A DNA stretch of 64,000 bases from Sphingomonas sp. Leaf242 (GTDB lineage Bacteria; Pseudomonadota; Alphaproteobacteria; Sphingomonadales; Sphingomonadaceae), in contig NZ_LMLW01000009.1 of assembly GCF_001422045.1 (NCBI RefSeq), positions 310,001-374,000 on the forward strand, in the 5' to 3' direction. A program made the position numbers and the translations under genes. Numbering within the stretch: position 1 is the first letter of the stretch; every line of letters begins with the position of its first letter. Positions 53,203 through 61,695 of the stretch are shown piece after piece. The notes under the pieces were generated by a model. That model had not been told where the DNA came from. It was given only the letters and a program-made list of their open reading frames with translations, and searched no databases.

Positions 53203-53229
53203 ATTCTGCTTTTGTCGGCGGAGGCGCCT

Positions 53230-53691
53230 CTACTTCACCGGCTCATCGAGCACGATCGGCACGCGGTTCGACGTGTCAGGCTTTTTCCGAAACTTTCGCG
53301 CGACGTCGCGCACCAGCGCCATCGCGTCCTTGCCCTCGCCATTCTCGCAGCAGCTATAGGGATCGATCAGTGCGCCGATGCCGCGGATCAGCACCACCGG
53401 CACCGTCAGCAAATCCACGCCCGTACAACCCCCCAGCGGGCACACCGGCCCCGCATTGTCGAGCGCAGCCCGCGGATCGCCGGTCGGCTGGCGCGGTCGA
53501 TCCTGCGGCGGGCGTTCTTCAGGTAGCGGAAGGCGTTGCTCGGCCATCCCCTTGCCGCCGCAGACGATGATCTCGGTCGGGCTCGAACCGGGGCAGGCGG
53601 GCGGGTTCAGGATCGACCAGCGCTGCGGCGGGGGAGCGACGACCGGGATGGCAGGCACGGCGGTTTGCAGCAGGATCGGCAGCAGGATCAC
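53230..53691 (-). CDS. Small secreted protein, third of a tandem family (EIIVCGG motif)
   Basis: A 153-aa protein with an N-terminal hydrophobic segment (MILLPILLQTAVPAIPVVAPP). It shares with its two upstream neighbours the motif EIIVCGG, followed by RLPLPEERPP. It also has a Cys pair (CPLGGCTG) and another (SCCENGEGK). The start is GTG 53691, with GGAGG 4-8 bases before it. It is last in the three-gene run. I do not recognise the family; it is likely periplasmic. Confidence 0.78.
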   Translation of the reverse strand: MILLPILLQTAVPAIPVVAPPPQRWSILNPPACPGSSPTEIIVCGGKGMAEQRLPLPEERPPQDRPRQPTGDPRAALDNAGPVCPLGGCTGVDLLTVPVVLIRGIGALIDPYSCCENGEGKDAMALVRDVARKFRKKPDTSNRVPIVLDEPVK

Positions 53692-53706
53692 AGCGCCTCC
53701 AAAGCC

Positions 53707-54135
53707 TTAGTTGACGGTGCCGACGGGGCCGTCGAGGTCGATCGGCACGCGACCACGCTTGTCCGGTTTCTTCGCCAATGCGCTCTTGATCAGTCCGACT
53801 GCCGCCTTTGCGATCGGGGCGATCGGTGGGCCAAAGCCGACCTGGCATCCGCGCTGGCTCGCCGCGCAGGGCGTGCCCTCCAGTTGCAACGCACGGACGG
53901 CGCTGAGCTCGGGATTGGACGCGACCGCACGGTCGGGCGGGCCGCGTTCGTCCGGTAGCGGCAGGCGCGGGCTGTTCGCCGCGGGGCCGCCGCAGACGAT
54001 TATCTCACTGCCATCCTTCGACGCCGCCGCACATGGATCGACCAAAATCGAAAAGCGCTCTGGCAGGGGTGTTTGCGTAGACGCAGCCGTTGGTGCGGCT
54101 TGCGCAAGCATCAAGAGCAGGACCGCTATGATCAT
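53707..54135 (-). CDS. Small secreted protein, second of a tandem family (EIIVCGG motif)
   Basis: A 142-aa protein: signal peptide (MIIAVLLLMLAQAAPTAAS), then PLPERFSILVDPCA, GSEIIVCGGPAA, RLPLPDERGPPD and a Cys pair region (GTPCAASQRGCQVG). The EIIVCGG and RLPLP-ER pattern matches the next gene. The middle position of the run argues for co-expression. No catalytic motif is visible. Confidence 0.78.
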   Translation of the reverse strand: MIIAVLLLMLAQAAPTAASTQTPLPERFSILVDPCAAASKDGSEIIVCGGPAANSPRLPLPDERGPPDRAVASNPELSAVRALQLEGTPCAASQRGCQVGFGPPIAPIAKAAVGLIKSALAKKPDKRGRVPIDLDGPVGTVN

Positions 54136-54142
54136 CGGGCCG

Positions 54143-54496
54143 TCACGGTGCTGTCGGACGCAAGCCGCCGGCTTTAACGTCCCCGGAGCCCTCGCCGGGA
54201 CCGAAGCCAACGGTTGCCCGCACGCCAGCGCTACCCCCGCCTACCAGAAATGGCCCCATGTCTTCCATCGGCGTACGCGCATGGACCAACGCCGACCGCT
54301 GTTCCGTCACCATATCCCGACGTTCGACGATACGCGTCGCAAGCGGCACACGGAACCGGTCGGCATGTCGCATCCCGCAGACCGTGATATCGGTCTCGTC
54401 AGCGCTCTGGATACACGGTTTCTCGGCGGCCATGCGCGCCTTTGCGGTGGCGATCAGCGGGTCCTCGATCAGTAACGACAGCAGCATCGCGAGCAT
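54143..54496 (-). CDS. Small secreted protein, first of a tandem family (ITVCG motif)
   Basis: A 117-aa protein: a short hydrophobic start (MLAMLLSLLIEDPLIATAKA), then CIQSADETDITVCGMRHADRFRVPLATR. The DITVCG plus RFRVPL pattern corresponds to EIIVCGG plus RLPLP in the two following genes. The start is the ATG at 54496, with GGAGG 5 bases before it; a longer frame to 54547 is less likely. It is the most diverged of the three. Confidence 0.72.
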   Translation of the reverse strand: MLAMLLSLLIEDPLIATAKARMAAEKPCIQSADETDITVCGMRHADRFRVPLATRIVERRDMVTEQRSALVHARTPMEDMGPFLVGGGSAGVRATVGFGPGEGSGDVKAGGLRPTAP

Positions 54497-54550
54497 GAGG
54501 GCCTCCAGCCAGATCCACAGCCTGGCTGCGATCGGCCGGGGTAGCAAGCG

Positions 54551-54994
54551 TCATTCGCTGGTGGTTGCGTCAATCTTGGCGACACCAAGCCGGGGAATGT
54601 CGATTGCCGGACACCGATCCATCACCACCTTCAGTCCCGCGGCTTCGGCACGGGCGGCAGCGTCTTCGTTAACGACGCCAAGCTGCATCCACACCGCTTT
54701 TGCCCCCGCCGCGATGGCCTGGTCGACGACCTCACCGGCAGCCGCCGAGTTGCGGAAGATGTCGACGATGTCGATCGGATCGCCGAGTTGCGACAGGTCG
54801 CGAAAGACGAACTCGCCGTGGACGTGCTCGCCGGTGATCTGCGGGTTTACCGGGATCACACGGTAGCCGTGCGCCTGAAGCTTGGCCATCACGCCGTAGG
54901 AGGGGCGGTCGGGACGGTCGGAGGCGCCGATCATCGCGATCGTGCGGGCGCTTTCGAGTAGCGTCTTGATGTCGGCATCGGCGGTCAACGGCAT
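54551..54994 (-). CDS. CoA-binding domain protein (YccU type)
   Basis: A 147-aa Rossmann-fold CoA-binding protein like E. coli Ycc[92 protein letters not shown]. The start is the ATG at 54994 with GGAGG 6 bases before it. It follows no clear operon; the Mrp gene lies upstream on the same strand about 100 bases away. Physiological role in bacteria is not defined. Confidence 0.92.
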   Translation of the reverse strand: MPLTADADIKTLLESARTIAMIGASDRPDRPSYGVMAKLQAHGYRVIPVNPQITGEHVHGEFVFRDLSQLGDPIDIVDIFRNSAAAGEVVDQAIAAGAKAVWMQLGVVNEDAAARAEAAGLKVVMDRCPAIDIPRLGVAKIDATTSE

Positions 54995-55092
54995 CGATGC
55001 CTCCTGCAAGAAGAAACCTGGTCCGCTCGTACCGCAACTCAACACGTCGGGTACGACCGGTAATCAGACAACGTGGATCAGGCTCGCGGGTT

Positions 55093-56043
55093 TCATAGTT
55101 TTCCGAGCCATGCGACGATCTGAGCCGCAATCGGCATGAATACCGTATCGTCGGGGTTCGAGGCGGGCGGGGTGCCCGCGTCGGATGCGGTGCGGATTGA
55201 GATCGTCAGCGGGACGCGGCCGAGAAACGGGATGCCGAGTTCACGCGCCGCCGCTTCCGCGCCGCCATTGCCGAACGGGTCCGATGCCTCGCCGCAATGC
55301 GGGCAGATATAGCCGGCCATGTTCTCGACCAGTCCAATGATCGGGATGCCGGCCTTCTCGAACAGGTCGATCGCGCGACGCGCGTCGATCAGCGCGAGAT
55401 CCTGCGGGGTCGAGACGATCACCGCCCCCGCCGGCCGGTATTTCTGGACCATCGTCAGCTGGACGTCGCCGGTACCGGGGGGGAGATCGAGCACGAGCGT
55501 ATCGGTCACGCCCCAGTCGGCCTCGACCAGCTGGCCGAGCGCGCCCGCCGCCATCGGTCCGCGCCACGCGACAGCCTTGCCCGGCTCGACGAGCTGGCCC
55601 ATCGACAGCAATGGGACGCCATACGGGGTGGGGACGGGGTCGAGCACCTTGTCCTTCGCAGTCGGTCGAGTGCCTTCGACGTTCATCAGGCGCGGCTGCG
55701 ACGGTCCGTAAATATCGGCGTCGACCAGCCCGACGCGGCGACCCGCGCGTGACATCGCGATGGCGAGATTGGCGGCGAGCGTCGATTTGCCGACGCCGCC
55801 CTTGCCGCTGGCGACCGCGATCAGCCGGCGGGTCGAGCGTTCGGCAGTGACGGCGATCCGCACTTCGGTCACGCCGGGCTGCGTCGCGGCCATCCGGACG
55901 GTCGCCTCCAGCGCATCGCGCGCCTGCGGGTCGAGCCCGGTCGCATCGATGATGATGCCCGCCCGCGTCCCTTCTAGCCGGACGGTCGCCCGCTTGCCCG
56001 CCACTACGGCAACCGCCGCCTTTACGCCTTCGATGTCGATCAT
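55093..56043 (-). CDS. apbC: Mrp/ApbC family iron-sulphur carrier ATPase
   Basis: Carries Fe-S clusters to target proteins. The protein is 316 aa from ATG 56043 (MIDIEGVKAAVAVVAG), although the start is uncertain because no ribosome site is visible and the frame is open upstream. ATPase motifs: ASGKGGVGKSTLAANLA (deviant Walker A), DADIYGPSQPRLM, VLDLPPGTGD. The cluster-binding CxxC is CPHCGEASD. The N-terminal part, DUF59-like, is short. It is divergent from hflK. Confidence 0.93.
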   Translation of the reverse strand: MIDIEGVKAAVAVVAGKRATVRLEGTRAGIIIDATGLDPQARDALEATVRMAATQPGVTEVRIAVTAERSTRRLIAVASGKGGVGKSTLAANLAIAMSRAGRRVGLVDADIYGPSQPRLMNVEGTRPTAKDKVLDPVPTPYGVPLLSMGQLVEPGKAVAWRGPMAAGALGQLVEADWGVTDTLVLDLPPGTGDVQLTMVQKYRPAGAVIVSTPQDLALIDARRAIDLFEKAGIPIIGLVENMAGYICPHCGEASDPFGNGGAEAAARELGIPFLGRVPLTISIRTASDAGTPPASNPDDTVFMPIAAQIVAWLGKL

Positions 56044-56113
56044 CCGCGCCAGATAGGGCCGCGAAGGCCGCTTGGCACTGTTTTTCCGCCAGCGCACACC
56101 TATAAAGGTTGGT

Positions 56114-57247
56114 ATGACGATCTTCTCGCGCTGGTTCCGGCGCCCCGATATCCTCGCCACCGAAACACCGAAAGGCCCTTGGGGCGGCTCGGGCGACGAC
56201 GGTAACAGCGGCCCGCGCAATCCCTGGGCGCAACCTCCAGGTGGCCGCAAGCCTGCCGCCAAGCCGACCGCGCTCGACGAGTTCCTGCGTAAAGCGCGCG
56301 GCTCGGGTGGCGGCGGCGGCGGTAATGGCGGTTTTGGCGGCCTGCCGTCGGGCGCCAATGCTCGCGCGCTTTGGGCGATCGGCGTCGCGATCATCGCAGT
56401 CGTCTGGATCCTGTTCACTTCGGTCCACCAGATCGGCCCGCAGCAGCGCGGCGTCGTCACCTATTTCGGCAAATACGCCGGCACGCTCGATCCGGGCGTT
56501 CGCCTGACGATGCCTGCGCCGATCGCCGACGTGACGGTGGTTGACGTGCAGAAGATCCGCACCGACAATTTCCCGACTGGGGACGGCGAGAATTTGACGC
56601 TTACCGGCGACCAGAACATCATCGACCTCGCATACTCGGTGCGCTGGGATATTTCCGATCCGCGCGATTACGTGTTCCAGCTTGCCGAGCCGAACGAGAC
56701 CGTCCGCGCTGCTGCCGAGAGCGCGATGCGCGCGGTGGTGGCGACGACGACACTAGACCAGGCGATCGGCACCGGTCGTACCGTGATCGAGCAGCGCGTC
56801 GCCGACCTGACCCAGCAGATCCTCAACGACTACAAGTCGGGCGTCCGTATCCAGGGCGTCGCGATCAAGCAGGCTGCCGCGCCGGCGCGGATCGTCGAGG
56901 ACTTCAACGCGGTCACTGCCGCGCAGCAGGAGGCGATCGCCAACCTCAACCAGTCGCGCTCCTATGCGCAACAGGTTGTCGCGCGCGCGCAGGGCGAGGC
57001 CGCGTCGTTCGACAAGGTCTACGAGCAGTACAAGCTCGCGCCAGAAGTGACACGCCGTCGTATGTATTATGAGACGATGGAGGCGGTGCTCGCCAAGAGC
57101 GACAAGACGATCGTCGAGACACCGGGCGGGGTGGTGCCGTATCTGCCGCTGTCGAACGCCAAGCGCCTGCCGAATCCCGAGGTAGTCACGCCAGCGCCCG
57201 CCGCTGCCGCCGCGGCACCCCAAGCTCAGCCTGGAGCTGCCCAGTGA
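56114..57247 (+). CDS. hflK: FtsH protease modulator HflK
   Basis: With HflC, a membrane SPFH protein that surrounds FtsH and restrains proteolysis of membrane proteins. The protein is 377 aa: Gly/Pro-rich N-terminus (about 10-75), one membrane helix (about 90-110: ALWAIGVAIIAVVWILFTSV), then the band-7 domain (QRGVVTYFGKYAGTLDPGV, NIIDLAYSVRWDISDPRDYVF) and a coiled-coil end. The start is the ATG at 56114. It overlaps hflC by GTGA. Confidence 0.96.
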   Translation: MTIFSRWFRRPDILATETPKGPWGGSGDDGNSGPRNPWAQPPGGRKPAAKPTALDEFLRKARGSGGGGGGNGGFGGLPSGANARALWAIGVAIIAVVWILFTSVHQIGPQQRGVVTYFGKYAGTLDPGVRLTMPAPIADVTVVDVQKIRTDNFPTGDGENLTLTGDQNIIDLAYSVRWDISDPRDYVFQLAEPNETVRAAAESAMRAVVATTTLDQAIGTGRTVIEQRVADLTQQILNDYKSGVRIQGVAIKQAAAPARIVEDFNAVTAAQQEAIANLNQSRSYAQQVVARAQGEAASFDKVYEQYKLAPEVTRRRMYYETMEAVLAKSDKTIVETPGGVVPYLPLSNAKRLPNPEVVTPAPAAAAAAPQAQPGAAQ

Positions 57248-58110
57248 ACGCCGTGAGTTTCCGCAACCCGATCGTCGCCGGGATCATCGCGCTATTGCTG
57301 GTGATCCTTGCCGCATCGACCTTCGCGATCGTCCCCGAGACCAAGCAGGCGGTGATCCTGCGCTTCGGCCAGCCGATCCGCACCGTCAACGCGTGGCAGC
57401 CGAACACGCCGTTCGGCCAGACCGGCGCCGGTCTGATCGCGCGCATTCCGTTCGTCGATCGGATCGTCTGGATCGACAAGCGCGTGCAGGATCTGGAACT
57501 CGACAACACGCTGGTGCTGTCGACCGACCAGCTCCGGCTCGAGGTCGACGCGTATGCGCGCTACCGGATCGTCGATCCGCGCAAGATGCGTAATGCGGTC
57601 GGTAGCGAGGACCGGATCCCCGATCAGCTTCGTCCGATCCTAGGCTCGGCGCTGCGTAACGAGCTCGGCAAGCGGCGCTTCGTCGAACTGCTGAGCCCCG
57701 AGCGGTCGGAACTCATGGACAACATCCAGAAGGGTCTTCAGCGCGTCGCCAGCCAGTACGGCGTCGAGATCGTCGACGTCCGCATCAAGCAGGCGAACCT
57801 CCCCGTCGGTCTGCCGCTCGAAAGCGCGCTCAAGCGCATGTCGAGTGCGCGCCAGCAGGAGGCGATCACGATCCGTGCCGAAGGTCAGAAGCAGGCGCAG
57901 ATCGTGCGTGCGCAGGCCGACGCGGATTCGGCGAAGATCTATGCCGAGAGCTTCGGCAAGGACGCCGATTTCTACGACTTCTACCGCGCGATGCAATCGT
58001 ATCGCCACACGTTCGGCGCGGATGGCGGTCCGGCACCCGAAGGATCGACCTCGATCATTCTTTCGCCGAACAACAGCTATTTGCGGGAATTCGAGGGCCG
58101 CGGGCGTTGA
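57244..58110 (+). CDS. hflC: FtsH protease modulator HflC
   Basis: Partner of HflK. The protein is 288 aa with one N-terminal membrane helix (about 7-26: PIVAGIIALLLVILAASTFA) and the band-7 domain (VPETKQAVILRFGQPIRTVN, DKRVQDLELDNTLVLSTDQLRLEVDAYARYRIVDP). The start is GTG 57244, overlapping the hflK TGA stop (GTGA), so the pair is translationally coupled. It is 103 bases upstream of the degP-type gene, forming an envelope quality-control group. Confidence 0.96.
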   Translation: MNAVSFRNPIVAGIIALLLVILAASTFAIVPETKQAVILRFGQPIRTVNAWQPNTPFGQTGAGLIARIPFVDRIVWIDKRVQDLELDNTLVLSTDQLRLEVDAYARYRIVDPRKMRNAVGSEDRIPDQLRPILGSALRNELGKRRFVELLSPERSELMDNIQKGLQRVASQYGVEIVDVRIKQANLPVGLPLESALKRMSSARQQEAITIRAEGQKQAQIVRAQADADSAKIYAESFGKDADFYDFYRAMQSYRHTFGADGGPAPEGSTSIILSPNNSYLREFEGRGR

Positions 58111-58212
58111 GCCTGCGGAACCTTTGAACGCCCGTTCATATTCAAGCATCATTCAGGACGGTGTCCCTACGGGATACCTGTTTCGATTGATGAAACGAGA
58201 GGACAACATCTA

Positions 58213-59769
58213 GTGCGTTACGCCTACGCCATTACCAGTGCTCTTCTCCTCGGCGGCGCGACCGCGACGCTCGCGCTCCAGCCAAGCGGCGCGCAGGTCG
58301 CGCAGAACGAACCCGGTGCGATCCAGGCGGTCTCGCCGAAACCCGGCGCGCCGATGAGCTTCGCCGACATGGTCGCGCGTCTCCAGCCTGCGGTCGTCAA
58401 CATCTCGACCAAGCAGACGATCGTCCAGAAGCAGCAGGCCAATCCGTTCGCGGGCACGCCGTTCGGCGACCTGTTCGGCGGCATGGGCGGCGGTGGTCAG
58501 GGTGGCGCGCCGGTGAAGCGCGAAGGCGCCTCGCTCGGCTCGGGCTTCCTGATTTCGCCCGATGGCTATGTCGTCACGAACAACCACGTGATTTCGCCGG
58601 GTGCACAGGGTGCGACGGTCGATTCGATCACCGTGACGCTCAGCGACAAGAAGGAATATGTCGCCAAGGTCATCGGCAAGGATCAGGAATCCGATCTCGC
58701 GCTGCTGAAGATCGATGCAAAGAACCTGCCGTTCGTGAAGTTCGGCGATTCCAACGGCGCGCGCGTCGGCGACTGGGTCGTCGCGATCGGCGAGCCGTTC
58801 GGCCTTGGCGGTACCGTCACCGCCGGCATCGTTTCGGCGATCAACCGCGTTACTGGCCAGGGCGGTGCGTATGACCGCTTCATCCAGACCGACGCCTCGA
58901 TCAACCAGGGCAATTCCGGCGGCCCGATGTTCGATCTCAACGGCAACGTGATCGGCGTGAACTCGCAGATCTTCAGCCAGTCGGGTGGCAATATCGGCAT
59001 CGGCTTCGCGATCCCCGCGGCCGTCGCCAAGCCGATTATCGCAACCTTCATGAAGGGCGGCACGATCGAGCGCGGCTATATCGGTGTCCAGCTGCAGCCG
59101 GGCGGCACGATCAACGAGGATACCGCCGCGGCGTTGGGCATCCCCAAGAACCAGGGTGAGCTGATCAACGACGTGACCGCAGGCGGCCCGGCGGCAAAGG
59201 CCGGCGTGCGCGCAGGCGACGTCGTGACCAAGGTCAACGGCCAGCCGGTGACGGTCGACCAGTCGCTGTCCTACCTCGTCTCGAACGTGAAGCCCGGTCA
59301 GACCGCGCGTCTCGACATCCTGCGTAACGGCAAGCCGACCACGGCCAACGTCGTCGTGGTGCCGCGTCCAAGCGCCGACAAGCTGGCGGCTGTGGTAGGC
59401 GGCGATGCGCAAGGCTTCGGCTCCGACGACGGTGACGACGGCGATGATTCGGCAACGCCCGCCGCACCGGTGGCCGGCGCAGCCCTCGGCATCGGCGTGC
59501 AGCCGCTGACCCCGGCGATCGCGCAGGCAGTCGGCGTCGAAGCCAGCACGCAGGGCGTCGTCATCGCCGTGGTTGCGCAGACCAGCGACGCGTATGGCAA
59601 GCTCAAGCGCGGTGATGTGATCATCTCGGTCAATGGCACCCCCGTGCGCACGGCGGCCGATGTCCAGAGCGCGGTCAATACGGCCAAGTCCGCCGGCCGC
59701 CCGCAGGTCCTGTTGCAGGTCAAGCGCGGCCGTAGCCCTGCAACGTTCCTGCCGGTCAAGATCAAGTAA
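58213..59769 (+). CDS. degP: Do-family periplasmic serine protease (DegP/HtrA)
   Basis: A 518-aa envelope protease and chaperone. Signal peptide MRYAYAITSALLLGGATATL is followed by a Gly-rich stretch (about 85-100). Catalytic triad: His125 in TNNHVIS, Asp161 in SDLALLKID, Ser235 in GNSGGPMFD. Two PDZ domains follow (GYIGVQLQPGG; GIGVQPLTPAIAQAV). The start is GTG 58213. A good terminator follows. HflKC upstream supports a membrane and periplasm quality-control role. Confidence 0.95.
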   Translation: MRYAYAITSALLLGGATATLALQPSGAQVAQNEPGAIQAVSPKPGAPMSFADMVARLQPAVVNISTKQTIVQKQQANPFAGTPFGDLFGGMGGGGQGGAPVKREGASLGSGFLISPDGYVVTNNHVISPGAQGATVDSITVTLSDKKEYVAKVIGKDQESDLALLKIDAKNLPFVKFGDSNGARVGDWVVAIGEPFGLGGTVTAGIVSAINRVTGQGGAYDRFIQTDASINQGNSGGPMFDLNGNVIGVNSQIFSQSGGNIGIGFAIPAAVAKPIIATFMKGGTIERGYIGVQLQPGGTINEDTAAALGIPKNQGELINDVTAGGPAAKAGVRAGDVVTKVNGQPVTVDQSLSYLVSNVKPGQTARLDILRNGKPTTANVVVVPRPSADKLAAVVGGDAQGFGSDDGDDGDDSATPAAPVAGAALGIGVQPLTPAIAQAVGVEASTQGVVIAVVAQTSDAYGKLKRGDVIISVNGTPVRTAADVQSAVNTAKSAGRPQVLLQVKRGRSPATFLPVKIK

Positions 59770-59793
59770 TCCACGACCGACACGATCGACACG

Positions 59794-59829
59794 AAAGGAC
59801 CGTCGCTCCCCCGAGCGGCGGTCCTTTTT
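59794..59829 (+). terminator. Rho-independent terminator after degP
   Basis: AAAGGACCGTCGCTC-CCCC-GAGCGGCGGTCCTTTTT: long stem with one mismatch and a T run, 25 bases past the stop. Confidence 0.9.
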
Positions 59830-59880
59830 CTTTGCGGCGCGCGGGGTTAGGGTCGGCGCCGGATACAGAGGACGAGACCC

Positions 59881-61524
59881 ATGACCGACGGCATCTTCAT
59901 CGGCGCGAGCGTGGACGGGAAGCCGCAGACGCTCGAACTGAAGCGCGCCAACCGGCACGGCCTGATCGCGGGCGCGACCGGCACCGGCAAGACGGTGACG
60001 CTCCAGGGGATCATCGAGGGCTTCTCCGAGAACGGCGTGCCGTGCTTCGTCGCCGACGTGAAGGGCGACCTGTCCGGCCTCGCGATGGCGGGCTCGCCGA
60101 CCGCGAAGACGCACGCGAGCTTTGCCGAACGCGCGAAGGCGATCGGCGACGATGGTTGGGCCTATGCCGATAATCCGGTGCAGTTCTGGGACCTGTTCGG
60201 CGAGCAGGGCCATCCGATCCGCACCACGATCAGCGAAATGGGGCCGCTGCTGCTGTCGCGGCTGATGGACCTCAACGAGGTGCAGGAGGGGGTGCTGACG
60301 ATCGCCTTTCACGTTGCGGACAAGGAGGGACTGCTGCTGATCGACCTCGACGATCTCCAAGCGATGCTGACCGAATGCGCCGGCCGCGCGGACGAGCTGA
60401 CGGTGACGTACGGCAACGTGTCGAAGCAGTCGATCGGCGCGATCCAGCGCTCGTTGCTCCAGTTGCGCACGCAGGGTGCGGAGAATTTCTTCGGTGAGCC
60501 TGCGCTGGAGATGAACGACTTCATCGGCGTCGACGACAAGGGGCGGGGGATCGTCAACATCCTCGCGGCGGACAAGCTGATGGCCTCGCCCAAGCTGTAT
60601 GCGACGTTCCTGCTGTGGCTGATGAGCGAACTGTTCGAGCATCTCCCCGAGATCGGCGATCCCGACAAGCCGGTGCTGTGTTTCTTCTTCGACGAGGCGC
60701 ATCTGCTGTTCGACGAGGCGCCCAAGGCGCTGCTGGAGAAGATCGAACAGGTCGTACGCCTGATCCGTTCGAAGGGGGTGGGTGTGTACTTCATCACGCA
60801 GAACCCGATCGACGTTCCCGACACGGTGGCAGGGCAGCTGGGCAACCGCGTCCAGCATGCGTTGCGTGCGTTCACACCGCGTGATCAGGCCGCGGTGCGC
60901 TCGGCGGCGGAGACGTTCCGGGCGAACCCCGGCGTCGACGTCGCGACGATCATCACCGAGCTGAAGGTCGGCGAGGCGCTGGTGTCGCTGCTCCAGGCGG
61001 ACGGCGCACCGACCCCGGTCGAACGCACGCTGATCAAGCCGCCCGCCTCGCGCGTCGGCCCGATCACGCCGGCCGAGCGGAAGGTGATGATCGAGACCGA
61101 TGTGGTCGGTGCGAAATACGACACGCTGGTCGATCGCGAATCGGCGGAGGAGTTGCTGGCGGCGAAGACGCAGGAGGCTAGCGCTGCGGCGACCGAGGCC
61201 AAGGCGACGACCGAGGCGGAGAAGGCTGCGGCGGCGCAGGCGAAGCTTGATGCAAAGGCGGCAAAAGAAGCGGAGCGGGCTCGCGTTGCGGACCAGCGCG
61301 AGGCTGATCGGCAGCAGCGCGAGGCCGACCGCGAGGCGGCGAACTCGCCCTGGACCAAGATGGCATCGTCGGCGACACGCGCCGCCAGCTCGTCGATCGG
61401 ACGGCAGGTGGCGAACGAGATCGGCAAGCAGGTCTTCGGAACGAAGTCGCGGCGGTCGTCGTCGAGCGGTGGCTTGGTCGGCACGGTGCTGCGCGGGGTT
61501 TTAGGCGGGCTCTTCCGAGGGTAG
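59881..61524 (+). CDS. DUF853/HerA-like helicase-domain ATPase (YjgR type)
   Basis: A 547-aa ATPase: Walker A GATGTGKTVTLQ (about 32-43), VADVKGDLSGLAM, Walker B LCFFFDEAHLLFDEAPKAL, and ITQNPIDVPDTVAGQLGNRVQHALRAFTPRDQ (sensor block). The C-terminal 100 residues are Ala/Glu/Lys-rich and coiled-coil-like, then a Ser/Arg tail. It matches the DUF853 family related to HerA/FtsK. The role is unclear, since E. coli YjgR is uncharacterised. The start is the ATG at 59881. Confidence 0.92.
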   Translation: MTDGIFIGASVDGKPQTLELKRANRHGLIAGATGTGKTVTLQGIIEGFSENGVPCFVADVKGDLSGLAMAGSPTAKTHASFAERAKAIGDDGWAYADNPVQFWDLFGEQGHPIRTTISEMGPLLLSRLMDLNEVQEGVLTIAFHVADKEGLLLIDLDDLQAMLTECAGRADELTVTYGNVSKQSIGAIQRSLLQLRTQGAENFFGEPALEMNDFIGVDDKGRGIVNILAADKLMASPKLYATFLLWLMSELFEHLPEIGDPDKPVLCFFFDEAHLLFDEAPKALLEKIEQVVRLIRSKGVGVYFITQNPIDVPDTVAGQLGNRVQHALRAFTPRDQAAVRSAAETFRANPGVDVATIITELKVGEALVSLLQADGAPTPVERTLIKPPASRVGPITPAERKVMIETDVVGAKYDTLVDRESAEELLAAKTQEASAAATEAKATTEAEKAAAAQAKLDAKAAKEAERARVADQREADRQQREADREAANSPWTKMASSATRAASSSIGRQVANEIGKQVFGTKSRRSSSSGGLVGTVLRGVLGGLFRG

Positions 61525-61566
61525 ACTGCCCTCATGATCAGGGGCCGAGCCGCCCCCCAAACAAAC

Positions 61567-61672
61567 ACCACCCCGGCGGAGGCCGGGGCCCAATTGGGGA
61601 ACGGAGGTAACGTCGAACGGCGCTCCGTTACATCGACCTTTCCAATTGGGCCCCGGCCTCCGCCGGGGTGGA
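61567..61672. repeat. Palindromic element, type A
   Basis: CACCACCCCGGCGGAGGCCG-GGGCCCAATTGGG and CCAATTGGGCCCCGG-CCTCCGCCGGGGTGG, one of the best-kept copies, just before the ribosome site of the M20 gene. Confidence 0.93.
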
Positions 61673-61695
61673 AGCCAATTTTCAAGGAGTCAGAC

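Noticed and set aside
1920..61672. Regularly spaced inverted repeats as a CRISPR array
   Set aside because: The repeats are scattered over 60 kb, in several families, inverted rather than direct, with no cas genes nearby.
61567..61672. Target-site duplications flanking type A elements
   Set aside because: I looked at several copies, including this one, and could not see a consistent short direct repeat at the outer edges.
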